DNA of 26,574 nucleotides from a virus. Both the position numbers and the translations under genes were made by a program. Location of the stretch: positions 1-26,574 of IMG/VR virus record IMGVR_UViG_3300031688_000112; one strand, 5' to 3'. This document shows positions 9,010 through 16,386 of this stretch, piece by piece (the stretch's first letter is position 1; each line of letters begins with the position of its first letter). The notes beneath the pieces are model-generated. The model worked only from the letters and a program-made list of their open reading frames with translations, made no database searches and was not told the origin of the DNA.

Positions 9010-10499
9010 TATGTCGCCTCTGGTCCTCTGCCCTCAAGCAATGGTTTGTATGTTCCGATATCGGCACCATAACTTTCTTTTATGGTTTGTAATGTTAGTC
9101 TTCCTGAATTCTTTAATGGATTTATACTCATGGTAATTTTTCCTATCAGATATCTATTATCCATCATTTTATCTCCTGAGGCCTCATCATCTTTCAGTTC
9201 AGCAGTCGGTAGAGTTAATTTAACTATAGTGCCTACTGACATGTCACTTCTAAATGGTATAACAACCCTAACTAAATTTTGTTCGAACATAGATAACAAT
9301 GCCTTTCTTTCTAAAGGTCCAGTATCTCTATACTCTTGTCCTTTCTGTTGAGTTAGTTGTTTCTTATCGTTTGTCGCATCAATTAACTTGGCTTCATCTG
9401 AAAATGCATTTGTCATATTAACTTTATGCATAGTGAAGGAATCATAAGAGACATCTGGTGCAAGAGTTATAGTATCTTCAGAAAATTCTGGATCGTCATT
9501 GCCACTTAGTAACTCCTCTGCCTTATAAATTGTTTCGGGTTCTGATGTTCTTATCATAGGAAACTTAGATACATGACCTGAATCATTTCCTCTTTTGAAC
9601 ACTTCTGTTATAGAGTATACATTCTCTTCTTCTAACTTTCTAATCGGGTCATAAGTTTTTAGTGTTGATGCATATGCACCTGAAGTTACACCCTTAAGTG
9701 TGTTGAATCTTTGTGGCACATCGTAACCAAGTATTTGTGTATTGAGACCTGTAAACTCTGCATTAAGGTTTTCACCTTCTGAATTTGCATGGGAGTTTCT
9801 CGGATAACAATCGAATCCAATTGGAAATTCTCTTGCGGTCATACTCTGAAAACTATCAAATCTAAATTCACCGTTTATTGTTTGATAAAAGAACATACTA
9901 TTCTTCCAACTGGTGTTGCCCTTAAGTTCTGCATTCTCACATACGAAACTTATGAACTTGTTTACATTCCAGTTAGGAATAACGACTTGCATATGTTCGG
10001 GTACTGTTTCTTCCCATTGGTCATATGCAGTTTTAGGAAGTTTCTTGAAACCTGCATTCTCTTCTAGAATTTGTAGTAACATGTTTGAGTATGAACCACG
10101 AATAGTTTGACTGAGTTTTGTTTTTTGACATATAAAGTACTTGGGGTCTACAAAATTCAAAACATAAGTTTTGGTATTCTGGTCAACAGTTTTTATGTCT
10201 GACACACTATAGATTCTAAATACTTTATCTATTGAGAAGTCTGGTGCAGACATTTCGTCACCAACGTGTTCTCTTTGTCTTACTTTGATTGTGAGTGATT
10301 CTTGTCCCACTAGTTTGTAGTTCTTAATCATATCTAGTCCATCAACAACAGATATACGACCAGATAAAAATGGTTTATCGATAGCTTCGTATATGGTTAT
10401 GTTTGATGTTAGGGCAAGTATATCTACAGATTCTTGTTCAGAATTAACTATAGTTACCGCATCAACAACAAGTTCACCTTGTTGATAATTTGTACTCAT
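9009..10499 (-). CDS. Baseplate hub protein, gp27-like
   Basis: This 496-aa protein (T4 gp27 is 391 aa) has an N-terminus (ILALTSNITIYEAIDKPFLSGRISVVDGLDMI cut at residues 27-58) that resembles the first domain of hub proteins of the gp27/Mu gp44 type. It sits directly upstream of, and overlaps by one base, the spike gene gp5. In T4, gp27 trimers hold the gp5 spike and match the six-fold tube to the three-fold spike. Identification rests on the N-terminal pattern, mainly beta composition, and neighbourhood. The C-terminal half has extra length relative to T4 and is not recognised. It starts with an ATGA-type overlap with gp53 and has a late-promoter box 34 nt upstream. Confidence 0.65.
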   Translation of the reverse strand: MSTNYQQGELVVDAVTIVNSEQESVDILALTSNITIYEAIDKPFLSGRISVVDGLDMIKNYKLVGQESLTIKVRQREHVGDEMSAPDFSIDKVFRIYSVSDIKTVDQNTKTYVLNFVDPKYFICQKTKLSQTIRGSYSNMLLQILEENAGFKKLPKTAYDQWEETVPEHMQVVIPNWNVNKFISFVCENAELKGNTSWKNSMFFYQTINGEFRFDSFQSMTAREFPIGFDCYPRNSHANSEGENLNAEFTGLNTQILGYDVPQRFNTLKGVTSGAYASTLKTYDPIRKLEEENVYSITEVFKRGNDSGHVSKFPMIRTSEPETIYKAEELLSGNDDPEFSEDTITLAPDVSYDSFTMHKVNMTNAFSDEAKLIDATNDKKQLTQQKGQEYRDTGPLERKALLSMFEQNLVRVVIPFRSDMSVGTIVKLTLPTAELKDDEASGDKMMDNRYLIGKITMSINPLKNSGRLTLQTIKESYGADIGTYKPLLEGRGPEAT

Positions 10500-11233
10500 G
10501 ATGTCATTACTTTTTCAAATCTTCTCACTATGTTATTTATAATTGCTGGTGAAATGATTTTTATATGTCTCTTTGTTTCGTTTGCATCATACTCGTCATT
10601 GTATAATGATGTTGATGTGTATCCTGCTAATGCAGTATTTCTTTTTAAACCACTTGTGTTCTTATAATACTTTACACCATCTCTATGATTGATGACGGTT
10701 GTTGGTGTGAATGAGTTTGTTGATACTGTACCTGTTATGGCTTCATTTGCAACAAAACTTCCAGTAACATTTTCAATTGCGATTCTGAATTTTTCAGGTT
10801 CAACAGTTATGATTCTTCCTTCTGCTGAGGCACTTGTGACTTTTTCGCCCAATAGAAACTTGTGGGATGTATCTGAAATGAATGCTTTAGCAGATACTAT
10901 ATCAGTAGTCGCATCTCCTATAGCATACTGACCTGGATATTTTTTGTCAATGTATCTTTCAAATGTTCCAACATCTTTGTGCCAATCATAATAGTTTTCT
11001 ATATCATTGACGAGAAAGAATGTCCAATGTAGATTACTATTACCATACAACTTAGTTGCAAGTGTATCTGGTCTCTCTCCATCCGACAATGTAAAGAGTT
11101 CATATTCGACTAATGCACTTACTGATTCTCGTTCAATCTTAGACTTTCTAAAAAAATCTTTAATGTATACAATCTTACCATCAGCAAGTTGATACTCTAT
11201 CTCCGGAAAATTACTGAAAAATTTATCTGCCAT
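10496..11233 (-). CDS. 53: Baseplate wedge protein gp53
   Basis: This 245-aa protein (T4 gp53 is 196 aa) contains the typical gp53 core: KIVYIKDFFRKSKI, then DGERPDTLATKLYGNSNLHW and TFFLVNDIENYYDWHKD. The LYG-N--LHW block belongs to the LysM-like baseplate wedge family found also as separate wedge domains in other phages. gp53 joins wedges to the hub ring. Compared with T4 there is a longer C-terminal region (residues about 110-190), predicted beta-rich. GGAGG lies 7 nt before the ATG and is formed by the last codons of gp48, so the two are coupled. The stop overlaps the hub start by 4 nt. Confidence 0.9.
   Translation of the reverse strand: MADKFFSNFPEIEYQLADGKIVYIKDFFRKSKIERESVSALVEYELFTLSDGERPDTLATKLYGNSNLHWTFFLVNDIENYYDWHKDVGTFERYIDKKYPGQYAIGDATTDIVSAKAFISDTSHKFLLGEKVTSASAEGRIITVEPEKFRIAIENVTGSFVANEAITGTVSTNSFTPTTVINHRDGVKYYKNTSGLKRNTALAGYTSTSLYNDEYDANETKRHIKIISPAIINNIVRRFEKVMTS
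10534..10541 (-). promoter_or_regulatory. Internal late promoter box TATAAATA before the hub gene
   Basis: This perfect T4 late -10 match lies inside the last codons of gp53. The predicted start at about 10528 gives a leader of about 29 nt before the hub ATG at 10499. The spacing is similar to those predicted for gp48 and gp4, which favours a real promoter, though the box also encodes gp53 residues. Confidence 0.5.
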
Positions 11234-11235
11234 TG

Positions 11236-12405
11236 TTATCCTCCTTCAGGTGGTGTAGGTTGGTCTATATCACCCATAGTTAAGGATTCTCTGTTATGGG
11301 TTGTGTCTGAGGTTGTGGGTTTCTGGTATTCTGAAAATAATTTGGATCCATTACTAATTGATTCATAGTTACCAAGAGTAAGAGTTTTAATCTCTAAGAA
11401 GTTGAGAGTTAATTGAATGTGAACGGGTTGACCATCTGCAAAGGTTGAGAATTTTTGACCACCAGTATAATCTACCTGTGCGTTTGTGCATACCGCAGGC
11501 AAGAACCCATCAACTTTACCACCAATTGGTCCCTCGAATGAGATATCAAATACATTTGGATAGTTAAAGTAACTTGCATTTAAGTCTGCATCTTTTATTA
11601 CCTCTTTCATACCACCTGCATCTTTACCAAAAACGCCTTCGCCGGGTTTAGTTATATCAAAACTTTCAGAATAAGCATCTGGTAACATAGAACTTCTGAA
11701 TGCATAAATGATTCCATTTACTATTTCAGCTTCAGATGCTGACTGTGGCCAGAAATCAAATGTAAAGTCCCATGACCTAAACGGAACACCATCTAACATC
11801 TGTTCTTGTAGAGGGTTACTAGCACGGCCTCTTTTTAAGTTTCTTAATCCACCTTGCATAGTATTCAAGGCATTCTGTACAAATTTTGTTCCCATTTTCT
11901 TAGCGCCTTCAAGTGCTTGACCAGCAAAGTCGCCTGAGAGTTCCATATTTTCCATTAAGTTATCTATTGTTCTTTGGAATGTGTTTATACCTTCATTTCT
12001 ATACCCAACACTTGCTTGTGATATGAGTGCATCTGGAATATACAATGCTATACTTCTTGACGAATGAACAGGATGAGCTACAAACTCTCCTCTAGGTCTT
12101 CTTGGTCTAATGTCAAAGACTATGTAGTTTTCCAATTTGTCATGATAAGGATAAATCAAATCTGCGCCTTTAATTTCTGGTGGCGATTTAGAATGATTTG
12201 CGGCCATACCCTTAGACCCCAGTTGAGTTTCTAGGGTAGTTCGTCTCGTTTCTATAAGAAGTTTAGCTGCGTCCTTCTCTATACCCAATGCATCTATAGC
12301 TGATGTGTAGTTTATTGCTTGAATTTTACTCTGAATACCCTTAATGCTGTTAATTGCGTTCTTAGCTTTGTTGAACTTGTTCAGGAGTTTGTCGATATAG
12401 GCCAT
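11236..12405 (-). CDS. 48: Baseplate tail-tube cap gp48
   Basis: This 389-aa protein is close to T4 gp48 (364 aa). Segments such as IVFDIRPRRPRGE, SIALYIPDALISQASVGY, WDFTFDFWPQSASEAEIVNGII and the C-terminal IQLTLNFLEIKTLT are characteristic of the gp48/gp54 tube-initiator group, whose core is a tail-tube fold with long insertions. gp48 sits on the hub and begins tube polymerisation with gp54. It is the first gene of the minus-strand baseplate operon and has a CATAAATA box 33 nt upstream. The C-terminus is a low-complexity Thr/Pro/Gly tail (QPTPPEGG). Confidence 0.85.
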   Translation of the reverse strand: MAYIDKLLNKFNKAKNAINSIKGIQSKIQAINYTSAIDALGIEKDAAKLLIETRRTTLETQLGSKGMAANHSKSPPEIKGADLIYPYHDKLENYIVFDIRPRRPRGEFVAHPVHSSRSIALYIPDALISQASVGYRNEGINTFQRTIDNLMENMELSGDFAGQALEGAKKMGTKFVQNALNTMQGGLRNLKRGRASNPLQEQMLDGVPFRSWDFTFDFWPQSASEAEIVNGIIYAFRSSMLPDAYSESFDITKPGEGVFGKDAGGMKEVIKDADLNASYFNYPNVFDISFEGPIGGKVDGFLPAVCTNAQVDYTGGQKFSTFADGQPVHIQLTLNFLEIKTLTLGNYESISNGSKLFSEYQKPTTSDTTHNRESLTMGDIDQPTPPEGG

Positions 12406-12412
12406 ATAAATA
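12405..12412 (+). promoter_or_regulatory. Late promoter box TATAAATA for the gp4 operon
   Basis: This perfect late -10 match has a predicted start near 12418 and a 25-nt leader to gp4 ATG at 12443. Its first base is the last base of the complement of the gp48 start codon. The leader has no clear ribosome-binding site but begins with the palindrome AGATTAATCT (12418-12427). Confidence 0.65.
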
Positions 12413-12437
12413 CTCTTAGATTAATCTTTAATATAGT

Positions 12438-12445
12438 TATTTATG
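12438..12445 (-). promoter_or_regulatory. Late promoter box CATAAATA for the gp48 baseplate operon
   Basis: A one-base variant of TATAAATA with a predicted start near 12432 and a 27-nt leader to gp48 ATG at 12405. The box overlaps the gp4 start codon (12443-12445) on the other strand. It faces the plus-strand box at 12405-12412. Confidence 0.55.
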
Positions 12446-12892
12446 TCATACAGTGGACGGTTCAAACCAAAGAACTACAAAAAATATAAAGGAGACCCAA
12501 CAAGAATCTTTTACAGGTCGCTTTGGGAGAGACGATTCATGGTATATTGCGATGTTAGCGCCGCTATATTAGAATGGGGAAGCGAGGAAGTAATCATACC
12601 TTACAAGTCTCCCCTTGATAATAGAGTGCATAGATACTTTCCAGACTTCTACATTAAGTATAAGAATAGAGAAGGTAAGATAATTCGTGAGATTATTGAA
12701 GTGAAACCTAAGAAGTATCTTTCGCCACCGAAAGAACCTAAAAGAAAAACCAAACGATACCTAACAGAAGTATCTAATTACGCAGTCAATCAATCCAAAT
12801 TCAAGGCGGCCGAAGAGTTTTGTGCTGAAAGAAAGCTTGCGTTCAGAATATTAACAGAAGACCACTTAGTTCCTAAGAAGGCAAAAAAATGA
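12443..12892 (+). CDS. 4: Head completion nuclease gp4 (T4 gp4/gp50)
   Basis: This 149-aa protein is equal in length to T4 gp4 (about 150 aa) and has the same plan: SGRFKPKNYKKYKGD, YRSLWERRFMVYCD, ILEWGSEEVIIPYKSPLD, HRYFPDFYI, IIEVKPKKY. D68 in YFPDF and E86-x-K88 in IIEVKPK form a PD-(D/E)XK-type nuclease centre like TnsA and Holliday-junction resolvases, with E29 in the N-terminal helix. In T4, gp4 is needed to finish DNA-filled heads before tail joining. It is first in the plus-strand operon. The lysine-rich C-terminus overlaps the HAD gene start by 4 nt. Confidence 0.9.
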   Translation: MSYSGRFKPKNYKKYKGDPTRIFYRSLWERRFMVYCDVSAAILEWGSEEVIIPYKSPLDNRVHRYFPDFYIKYKNREGKIIREIIEVKPKKYLSPPKEPKRKTKRYLTEVSNYAVNQSKFKAAEEFCAERKLAFRILTEDHLVPKKAKK

Positions 12893-13485
12893 AACAACTA
12901 TATATGTTTGACCTCGATGGTGTACTCATCGACTCAAAAGAGAACATGCGTATGTCTTGGACATCATGCAAAGCAGAACATAACTTAGAACAAGAATTTG
13001 AAGAATACTTTAAACATGTCGGCAAACCGTTTAAGGTCATACTAAAAGAAATCGGTATCATGACAAATCATGATGCTATCAAAAAGACTTATGACAATGC
13101 ATCATTAAGTCACATTGATGATGTCACTATATACCAAGGCGTAAAGGAAACATTAACTTCACTCAAAGAAGACGGATTCAAAATCGCAGTTGTCACCTCA
13201 AAGGATGCAAATAGAACCCAAGAGATGATAAAAGACTTACCTGAATTCGATTATGTTGTAAGTCCAAAATCAGGACTAAGAGGTAAACCCAATCCAGACC
13301 AACTCTTATTCTGCATGGCGATGTGCAATGTTGACCCTTGCGACACATATTACATTGGTGATATGCAAACTGATTATGATGCAGCCCAAAGAGCAGGCAT
13401 CAAATTTATACATGTTAATTATGGATACGGAAAAGTAAAATGCGAAGTCTCAATCAGTCACATAGAACAACTCATACTACCGTAG
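12889..13485 (+). CDS. HAD-family phosphatase (C1-cap type)
   Basis: This 198-aa protein has all four HAD motifs: D8-L-D10-G-V (nucleophile and acid/base), T103-S, K133 in GKPNPD, and G157-D158 with D162. Residues about 16-75 form a small helical cap as in phosphoglycolate-phosphatase-like enzymes, unlike the capless KDO-8-phosphate phosphatase KdsC. The substrate is therefore unknown. Its place directly before a CMP-KDO synthetase, with a 46-nt overlap, suggests a sugar-phosphate substrate in the same pathway, but this is inference. It overlaps gp4 by 4 nt. Two Cys-rich spots (CMAMCNVDPC) at 142-151 are unusual but not clearly metal-binding. Confidence 0.85.
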   Translation: MKQLYMFDLDGVLIDSKENMRMSWTSCKAEHNLEQEFEEYFKHVGKPFKVILKEIGIMTNHDAIKKTYDNASLSHIDDVTIYQGVKETLTSLKEDGFKIAVVTSKDANRTQEMIKDLPEFDYVVSPKSGLRGKPNPDQLLFCMAMCNVDPCDTYYIGDMQTDYDAAQRAGIKFIHVNYGYGKVKCEVSISHIEQLILP

Positions 13486-14174
13486 GTTTAATACCTGCAA
13501 GATGGCACTCAAGTAGATTCGCTGGTAAACCTCTAGCAGAGATAGATGGTGTGCCTATGATTAAACGAGTCTATGACCAGGCAATGAAATGCAAAAACTT
13601 AGACACTGTTGTGGTACTTACAGATGACATGAGAATATATTCTTACTGCCAGGGGTTGACAATGCCTGTGGAAATGATAGTAAACCCAGACCTCAAGACA
13701 GGTACAGATAGGTGTGCCGAAGCAATAAAGTTTCTAGAAGGAAGAGTCTTTGTCAACATACAAGGAGACGAACCTCTTATCAATCCAGATGCGATTGACA
13801 CACTCATAGAGAATCATAATGACGGTGTATCGAATGCATATGTCGATATATACGATGACTACAAACTGCATGATAAGAATGTGGTGAAGGTTGCAATAGG
13901 GACACCACAACTTCTTAAGACTTATGCATTACACTATTCAAGATTACCAATATCAAATAAACAACAACTAGGTTTGTATGTATTCGATAGAGACATGTTA
14001 GAAATGTTTCCTAATTTGACTGTAGGTGAGAATGAAAAATCAGAATCAGTAGAGATGTTGAGATATCTAGAAAACGGATTAAGAGTTAGAATGACCAAAG
14101 TGAAAGATGACGGTCTTTCAGTAGACACAATAGAAGACCTGAAAAGAGTCGAGGAGTATATACAGAATGTTTGA
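13440..14174 (+). CDS. kdsB: CMP-KDO synthetase (3-deoxy-manno-octulosonate cytidylyltransferase)
   Basis: This 244-aa protein is about the size of bacterial KdsB (248 aa). Conserved features in order: LIPARWHSSRFAGKPL (CTP-binding loop, residues 17-32), TGTDRCAEAI (87-96), VNIQGDEPLI with D110, KNVVKVAI, LHYSRLPI, QLGLYVFDRD, ESVEMLRYLENG and SVDTIEDLKRVE with D229. Both metal-binding aspartates are intact. The enzyme activates KDO with CTP for lipopolysaccharide core synthesis. The ATG at 13440 adds 14 residues before the family start and gives an unusually long overlap (46 nt) with the HAD gene, with only a weak GGA upstream. No other ATG or GTG lies closer to the core. A related CMP-sugar synthetase is less likely. 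Confidence 0.88.
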   Translation: MRSLNQSHRTTHTTVGLIPARWHSSRFAGKPLAEIDGVPMIKRVYDQAMKCKNLDTVVVLTDDMRIYSYCQGLTMPVEMIVNPDLKTGTDRCAEAIKFLEGRVFVNIQGDEPLINPDAIDTLIENHNDGVSNAYVDIYDDYKLHDKNVVKVAIGTPQLLKTYALHYSRLPISNKQQLGLYVFDRDMLEMFPNLTVGENEKSESVEMLRYLENGLRVRMTKVKDDGLSVDTIEDLKRVEEYIQNV

Positions 14175-15039
14175 AGATGACAATATAGAAGATAACAAAT
14201 ATAAAAAGTTTCGACACTTTCACTATCATGATTTGACTGAAGAAGAAATATCAGAACTAGATGTTGAAGTGAAAGAATATTACGAGTGGATATCTAATAA
14301 CTCATCCGTACCCTATCTCGTTACCTTAGGTGAGTGCGAGGAAAAGAACATGATAGGTGAGAACAACGGCAGATACAATGATTCGATATTACAAACAGCA
14401 GTAACTAAATTACTTGATAACATAAATGGTACACCGATAACTCAAAAAACTCTCAGTGATGTAACACAAAACATATTAGACAATGAATCATATCACTGTA
14501 GTAAGATAATGTATCTTATTGACCAATATAGAACGGTAGGATTAGATTCTACCATGCAAGCTCGCACCGAAAACATACATATGTTCGTTCATCCTGGCAT
14601 GTCTCGTATACATGCGTTATGGTATCTAAAAGCGAGAACGGAGAAGATAGTTATGTGGGATAATGTAGGGCATTTTAAAAACAAAGCGGCTCTCCGCTTC
14701 AAGGAATGGCGAGATATCTTCACCGTAGAAGGTAAAACAGTTTTCTTTGCAAATGTTGACGGTAATATACTGGAAGTTCACATGCAAGAAGACAGACCTA
14801 GTATTGCCGGTTGTGTAGATTTGATTCGTGCGATGTTTGATTGGAAACTTCCCGTGTTGCGTGGCAAAGCTGACGATGATGTTATGTCATATGTTAGAAC
14901 CGAAGGTTCAACAGGTGTGGCAATTGAAACCAAAAACGACTACACTCTAAAAGCGATTGACCTGCTGGAGATTTTGGGCCTTTATCCCGAGTCAGTTGAA
15001 AGAATCGAAAAAGAAAACTTCAGTATATATAAAATTTGA
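14167..15039 (+). CDS. Protein of unknown function downstream of kdsB
   Basis: This 290-aa protein is not recognised. It begins with a very acidic segment (MFEDDNIEDNKYKKF). A distinctive central block runs ENIHMFVHPGMSRIHALWYL followed by RTEKIVMWDNVGHF (about residues 136-175). The HPG-SR-HAL pattern looks like a ligand-binding or catalytic loop but matches no family known to me. The C-terminal half (KTVFFANVDGNILEVHMQED, then VDLIRAMFDWKLPVLRGK) looks alpha/beta. It overlaps kdsB by 8 nt and lies between the sugar genes and the tail genes, so it may act in surface-sugar metabolism or head/tail completion. The order gives no decision between these. Confidence 0.6.
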   Translation: MFEDDNIEDNKYKKFRHFHYHDLTEEEISELDVEVKEYYEWISNNSSVPYLVTLGECEEKNMIGENNGRYNDSILQTAVTKLLDNINGTPITQKTLSDVTQNILDNESYHCSKIMYLIDQYRTVGLDSTMQARTENIHMFVHPGMSRIHALWYLKARTEKIVMWDNVGHFKNKAALRFKEWRDIFTVEGKTVFFANVDGNILEVHMQEDRPSIAGCVDLIRAMFDWKLPVLRGKADDDVMSYVRTEGSTGVAIETKNDYTLKAIDLLEILGLYPESVERIEKENFSIYKI

Positions 15040-15047
15040 CATAAATA
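15040..15047 (+). promoter_or_regulatory. Late promoter box CATAAATA before the 207-aa gene
   Basis: The box ends 6 nt before ATG 15054, so with T4 spacing transcription would begin one base before the start codon. It lies in the 14-nt gap after the 290-aa gene. Confidence 0.5.
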
Positions 15048-15053
15048 ATAGGC

Positions 15054-15677
15054 ATGGAAAGTCTATTACAACAGTTACAGAACGAAAGTCCATCAGGATT
15101 GAAGGCTCGTTCTTTAGAAAGTCTAACATGGTTTAGACAAAAAGTTACGACATTAAAACTTTCGTCTGAGGCATTTTACAGACAAAGTAGTTTAAAGAAA
15201 CTGGCAGGAAGAAGATATCTAGAAGGAAGAATGTATTTGTTCTTCTATGATGCGAAAACTAAAAAGAAACTTCCATATTGGGATAGATTTCCCTTAGTGT
15301 TTATATTAGAAATGAAACAAGACGGATTCATTGGACTAAATCTACATTATCTACCACCTAAAATTCGTGTTAGATTCTTGTATGAATTATATAAGTATGA
15401 GATGTTAGAACCAGAAGATGACCTCGATGGTGAAGGTGAACATGGAAGATTGATGAGAACAAAAATCAATATGACCCAAGAGTTGCTAGAAGCTATACCA
15501 AAATTGAGATACTATAAAGCTTGTTACAAAAGATATCTGACAACTCAAATTTATGGTAGACCATTAGAGGTAACTCCTGACCATTGGGATGCAATGGCAA
15601 TGTTACCAGTTGCCCAATGGCAAAAACAGAATTCAAAAACAGTATACAAAGAGAGTATGGAGAAAGTAAATGGCTGA
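15054..15677 (+). CDS. Conserved tail-cluster protein of marine T4-like phages, function unknown
   Basis: This 207-aa protein has a strongly conserved-looking centre: LEGRMYLFFYDAKTKKKLPY, WDRFPLVFILEMKQDGFIGL, NLHYLPPKIRVRFLYEL (residues about 56-120). Proteins with this centre (YD-K-LPYYDRFPLV...GLNLHYLP) are common beside tail genes in cyanophages and pelagiphages and usually carry no function. The C-terminus (PDHWDAMAMLPVAQW) is also typical. No transmembrane segment or clear enzyme motif is visible, and it is rich in Lys/Arg. It precedes the tube-like gene and overlaps it by 8 nt, so assembly of the tube or tail end is a reasonable guess only. Confidence 0.7.
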   Translation: MESLLQQLQNESPSGLKARSLESLTWFRQKVTTLKLSSEAFYRQSSLKKLAGRRYLEGRMYLFFYDAKTKKKLPYWDRFPLVFILEMKQDGFIGLNLHYLPPKIRVRFLYELYKYEMLEPEDDLDGEGEHGRLMRTKINMTQELLEAIPKLRYYKACYKRYLTTQIYGRPLEVTPDHWDAMAMLPVAQWQKQNSKTVYKESMEKVNG

Positions 15678-16359
15678 TAGATTAAATATTGATAAGTTTA
15701 GATATAACTTTGACCAAGGTGCAAGAGCAAATAGATTCGCCGTAAATTTCTTTTGCGAAAAACTATTTCCAGGAGCATCCTTTGAGGGATTAAGATGTAT
15801 CAATGCATCATTACCAGGTAGACAATTAGAGACTGCTGATTGGTCTGAATACGGACCAACTAGAAAGATGCCGTTTAACTTATCACATGACGGAAGTGAA
15901 ATATCATTTACATTTCTATGTGATTCAACATTTGCTGATAGATATGTCATCGAAGCCTGGCAGGCATCCGTGTTTGCAGGAGGCGAGGCAGGTACATCAA
16001 TCAATCCACAATTTGCATACTATCAAGATTACATTGGCGAGATTGAAATATCAGCCATAACAAATTCGGATAAAGACTCATTAGTCTACAAACTATATGA
16101 AGCATATCCAATCGCCTTCGCACAACAAGAGTTGAGTGCTGAGAGTGGCGACATCATGAGATTTGAATGTACTTTCGCATTCAGAACATTCACAACCGAT
16201 TACAGAAATCCACCTAATGCAGGCGGGATAAATAAAGGAAGAAGATTATTAGATATCATTAACGGTGTAAGAAACCTTAGAAAAGGTGGAAACTCAGCGA
16301 ACGATACTACACAACGATTTCAAGATAGACTGGCTCGATTAGCTGGTATTTTTGGATAA
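15670..16359 (+). CDS. Tail tube-like protein (gp54 or gp19 type)
   Basis: This 229-aa protein has a T4 gp19-type tube fold signature: NIDKFRYNFDQGARANRFAV, then RCINASLPGRQLETADWSEY and FTFLCDSTFADRYVIEAWQA. T4 gp19 (tube) is 163 aa and gp54 (tube initiator, same fold) is 320 aa. The 229-residue length, the extra charged C-terminal tail (residues 185-229), and the position beside gp26, tape measure and the divergent gp48 favour a gp54-like initiator. The main tube subunit cannot be excluded, since the rest of the genome is not seen. It overlaps the preceding gene by 8 nt and has GGAG 8 nt before its ATG. Confidence 0.75.
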   Translation: MADRLNIDKFRYNFDQGARANRFAVNFFCEKLFPGASFEGLRCINASLPGRQLETADWSEYGPTRKMPFNLSHDGSEISFTFLCDSTFADRYVIEAWQASVFAGGEAGTSINPQFAYYQDYIGEIEISAITNSDKDSLVYKLYEAYPIAFAQQELSAESGDIMRFECTFAFRTFTTDYRNPPNAGGINKGRRLLDIINGVRNLRKGGNSANDTTQRFQDRLARLAGIFG

Positions 16360-16386
16360 TATATAATAAGTTAGGAGAACTACATT

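Noticed and set aside
13425-13450. Programmed -1 frameshift joining the HAD and KdsB frames.
   Set aside because: The frame relation fits, but there is no standard slippery heptamer in the overlap, and both proteins are complete on their own.
16227-16234. GATAAATA on the plus strand inside the tube-like gene.
   Set aside because: It encodes Gly-Ile-Asn-Lys in frame and is far from a start codon. It also weakens the case for the GATAAATA at 17672.
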